Below are positions 8,101 through 9,598 of a DNA stretch of 9,598 bases, piece after piece (the stretch's first letter is position 1; each line of letters opens with the position of its first letter). This DNA comes from Planctomycetota bacterium (GTDB lineage Bacteria > Planctomycetota > Phycisphaerae > Sedimentisphaerales > Anaerohalosphaeraceae), in NCBI GenBank assembly GCA_003644175.1, contig QNBS01000059.1:1-9598 (forward strand). Direction: 5' to 3'. A program made the position numbers and the translations under genes. Under the pieces are notes generated by a model. It saw only the letters and a program-made list of their open reading frames with translations. It was not told the DNA's origin and made no database searches.

Positions 8101-9323
8101 CCAGGGCCGACGACGTGGAACTGCTTGTCCAAAGGGTGGGCATTCTGGTTGGACAGGGCACGGCGCCGGCTTTGAAAGAGGCAGAGCAAATGCTCAAGGA
8201 CCTGGTTGGCAAGCGACCGGGGAATGAGCGCCTCTGGACGATGCTGGCGACCATGTATCTTAACGAAGGTGATTCCGCCAAAGCAATGAATGCCGCCCTG
8301 AACGGGCTTTCACATCTGCCCCGCAGCAGGGCGCTCATGCTGATCAAGGCCACCGCCGAGGCTCGGCGCTCGCCGGAGCTTGCCATAGGGACGCTGAGAC
8401 AACTGCTCGACGAGCGGCCCGACGATATCAATGTGGCCGTGGATCTGGCCCGAACGTATAGCGCGGCGGGAAAGCACGATAAAGCGATCAGGCTGCTGGA
8501 AGAAAAACTTGCTTCCGCAAAGGATTCAGATAAACGGAAGATTGATATTGTATTGGCGACGATTTTGTACGACAGCGGCAAAACGACTCAGGCTGTGGAA
8601 AAATTCAAATCATTGCGTGCTTCGCAACCGGACGATACGGAGGTTGTAGTCGCTCACGCAGGTGTGCTTATCAAGAGCAAGGTGTGGACCGAACTGATCG
8701 ACCTGACCGTTGACTGGTGCGACCGCTATCCCGACAAAACAGGAATCCTTGCGGGTATTGTCAAGGGAGTAATGAGTCAGGGTGGCGACGACGCCGCAAA
8801 GACCGCCGAAACCATATTGCGGCGTGTTATGACGTCGCACCCCGATTGTGTCGTTGCAATTAGTTCACTGGCCATGTTGATGCACACTCAGGAAAGAATG
8901 GATGAGGCTGTGGAATTGTATGAAAAAATCCTCGTTCTTGAACCAGGCAACCTCGTGGCCATGAATAATCTGGCGTGGATACTTTGCGAAGAACACGGCG
9001 AATATCAGCGGGCGATGGAACTTGTCGAAAAAGGATTGGCGATGAATCCGGGTTACATCGATCTCATCGATACAAGCGGTATGATTCACTACCGTACGAA
9101 GCAGTTTGACAAGGCCGCAGGCGATTTCAAGAAGTGCGTCGCGCTGTATCCGGAAAAAGCACCGGCCCTGGCGGGTTCATATTTTCATCTGGCAAAGACG
9201 TTCGACCAGATGGGGGATAAGCAACAGGCCGTGGACAACCTTAGAAAATCGATCGTTCTGAAGGGCTTGAGTCAAAAAGACCTGAACGAAGCGGAGAAAC
9301 TCTTAACAAAACTTATGCAATAG
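5139..9323 (+). CDS. Giant membrane-anchored tetratricopeptide-repeat protein (PrsT-like)
   Basis: This 1394-residue protein begins with a short basic segment and one hydrophobic helix (about 10-28), then is almost entirely helix-turn-helix repeats. That predicts an inner-membrane-anchored alpha-solenoid facing the periplasm. Clear TPR units occur at about 39-70, 218-250 and 890-923, and as a run near the C-terminus (about 1240-1382, including LAWILCEEHGEYQRAMELVE and GMIHYRTKQFDKAAGDFKKC). Between them the repeats are more diverged but keep the small-residue and Asp/Asn-Pro turn spacing. No enzyme motif is visible. A TPR protein called PrsT accompanies many exosortase/EPS loci and is about 900 residues; this one is about half again longer, so equivalence is inference. 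Cys26 sits after GTA and is a poor lipobox, so a signal anchor is preferred over a lipoprotein. It lies between the transferase and a regulator, with an eight-base gap to the latter. A scaffold for the polysaccharide export machine is the likeliest role. Confidence 0.88.
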   Translation: MAQVRINWKLIIVLLIAVSVLAGTACYLRYKNRSQRSQRALTAGLKAYEAGQWDAAADNLGRYLGRVQDDAEILSKYADAQLKRRPLKQPNIVQATNAYRRILRLDESYEIDDLRRKTVLQLVGLYLQMNIPSEAELIAARRLEAGNDNEIRRMLAVAYISQRKFAAAAAELDKIIKDDPSQVPAYDAMGQLAEQRPDDFSVGAEHWYDEAIRNNPRSAQAYIIRGDYFLRKKQDSKALDDLEQAEKLDLSDISIRLALANSLIRAGHSDKAQDHLASVEEDAPANINLWKAWAMLAMKDGSRDKMREVADRGLAELASEVAAFLPLATELYIRAGDFEKAGGCVEQLRQEDAESAMIAFMEGYICERKGRWADALKKYRQAVDLGMQTENVQIRIASALVRLGDKVAATAQLRTLLNKNEDSYTGRLALARLLVEEHKYTEAVEHAQILARRQPRRAEGHLLYMQARIGLLVEKKTDSSDPLWDAVEADLRKLSENLEDAVSVKTMRIHVAMQRGRLDQAQQMVEELKEQHPDEIQPKLAEVDVLVGRNEIDPAIERLEDIVGKFPESTLSVSYLVNLLARREEYSRCRTVLTDAIARIRQPESLRILNLTLAEIYARNNKPNEACRLLESVSKQLPNDIPVLRKLLGYRQAIGRNEGLQDMVDRIKSLEGDDGWQWRVEQARLWFGLPLKEFNMRWPQAASLLKENLNANPDDQLSRRLLAACYERSGRLQLAISLYTQAFERSPNDINIIIPMVAMLYKAQRYEQADEILDRATRNNVGGLTDTRLSRLVLQRHGRRGDLEPAGEILENLLSANPENRDDRFTLALIRMLQNNHAEARKLLRQLRIKDPDYLPAVAGLVELNIREGKRDDALKICEEIVQRLKNPAAYILRSRAYVRLGEIQHARDDMEKAISLEPDNVRNLQLKAAFYQAIGEPDVAVAAIDKALSVSPDDFLVLKQAAFLLLASQEKQDFERGKALLDKAIKARADDVELLVQRVGILVGQGTAPALKEAEQMLKDLVGKRPGNERLWTMLATMYLNEGDSAKAMNAALNGLSHLPRSRALMLIKATAEARRSPELAIGTLRQLLDERPDDINVAVDLARTYSAAGKHDKAIRLLEEKLASAKDSDKRKIDIVLATILYDSGKTTQAVEKFKSLRASQPDDTEVVVAHAGVLIKSKVWTELIDLTVDWCDRYPDKTGILAGIVKGVMSQGGDDAAKTAETILRRVMTSHPDCVVAISSLAMLMHTQERMDEAVELYEKILVLEPGNLVAMNNLAWILCEEHGEYQRAMELVEKGLAMNPGYIDLIDTSGMIHYRTKQFDKAAGDFKKCVALYPEKAPALAGSYFHLAKTFDQMGDKQQAVDNLRKSIVLKGLSQKDLNEAEKLLTKLMQ
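5634..5648 (+). repeat. Five-unit GCC trinucleotide run coding poly-Ala
   Basis: Five tandem GCC codons encode Ala166-Ala170 of the TPR protein, within a TPR-like helix. A gain or loss of one unit would stay in frame, so it would change length without breaking the gene. Confidence 0.8.
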
Positions 9324-9325
9324 GT
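9321..9325 (+). promoter_or_regulatory. Candidate ribosome binding site overlapping the TPR stop codon
   Basis: TAGGT includes the TAG stop of the TPR gene (9321-9323) and sits six bases before the ATG at 9332. It is a short Shine-Dalgarno match, and its overlap with the stop suggests translational coupling of the two genes. Confidence 0.45.
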
Positions 9326-9331
9326 TCCAAA

Positions 9332-9598
9332 ATGTCACGACTACCCATTAATTCACAGCCCCCGGATGTTCCCGCAGAATTCAAGAGGCCCAGTATTGTC
9401 CTCCTGGACAGTCGGCGGTGGGACTATCTGCAGCGCAGATACAAGATTACTCCCAGGGAGCTTGAGATAGCCAAGCTGGTTTGTCAAGGCCTGAGCAATG
9501 AACGGATTGCCGATCGTCTCAGAATCAGGACCGGTACAGTCAAGGTGCACATACGCAACATATACAGGAAAACATGGGTCGAGAACAAGATTCTGATG
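9332..9598 (+). CDS. LuxR/GerE-type HTH transcriptional regulator, cut by the right edge
   Basis: The frame from the ATG at 9332 stays open to the last base and gives 89 residues. Residues 1-37 are Pro-rich and charged with no recognisable domain. From about 38 the LuxR-type winged-HTH signature is textbook: ITPRELEIAKLVCQGLSNER at 39-58, then IADRLRI (59-65) and the recognition helix around TGTVKVHIRNIYRKT (67-81). It should bind DNA as a transcription factor. Most LuxR-type response regulators carry a receiver domain before the HTH; here only 37 residues precede it, so it is either a one-domain regulator or has a sensing part after the HTH, beyond the window. It starts eight bases after the TPR gene, so it belongs to the same transcript and may control the polysaccharide/exosortase locus. 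The family call is firm; target and signal are unknown. Confidence 0.9.
   Translation, partial: MSRLPINSQPPDVPAEFKRPSIVLLDSRRWDYLQRRYKITPRELEIAKLVCQGLSNERIADRLRIRTGTVKVHIRNIYRKTWVENKILM

Overview
The window carries five same-strand (+) genes, four complete or nearly complete and one cut by the right edge. Together they look like a bacterial surface-polysaccharide locus joined to an exosortase locus. The organism is probably a Gram-negative-type (diderm) bacterium with moderate GC content. The exosortase, the fused Wzz/BY-kinase, a very large TPR protein, a one-domain LuxR-type regulator and the dispersed palindromes fit Planctomycetota (Phycisphaerae-like) or a related PVC lineage. That taxonomic guess is inference only, because the window contains no marker gene.

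Layout: (1) 4-906, an exosortase with an intact Cys/Arg/His triad; its true start may lie just left of the window. (2) 907-1158, a 252-base intergenic region with two dispersed palindromic repeats nested between imperfect inverted arms, forming the leader of the next gene. (3) 1159-3405, a fused chain-length determinant and bacterial tyrosine kinase (Wzc-like). (4) 3428-5074, a phosphoglycosyl transferase fused behind a left-handed beta-helix and a nucleotidyltransferase-like region. (5) 5139-9323, a 1394-residue membrane-anchored TPR solenoid. (6) 9332 to the right edge, the first 89 residues of a LuxR-type HTH protein. Genes 2-5 are separated by only 22, 64 and 8 bases and are probably one transcript. 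The exosortase is upstream, set apart by the repeat-bearing spacer.

How they may work together: the transferase would load the first sugar phosphate onto the polyprenyl carrier at the inner membrane. The Wzc-like protein would control polymerisation, export and chain length through tyrosine autophosphorylation. The TPR protein is placed to act as a periplasm-facing scaffold, in the role proposed for the exosortase-associated TPR protein PrsT. The exosortase would process surface proteins that carry a PEP-CTERM-type tail. The LuxR-type protein may regulate the locus. No sorting substrate, EpsI partner, flippase, polymerase or outer-membrane export gene is in the window, so this is a fragment of a larger locus. 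The least ordinary elements are the domain architecture of the transferase, the size of the TPR protein and the composite repeat in the leader. I see no CRISPR array, tRNA, rRNA or transposase.
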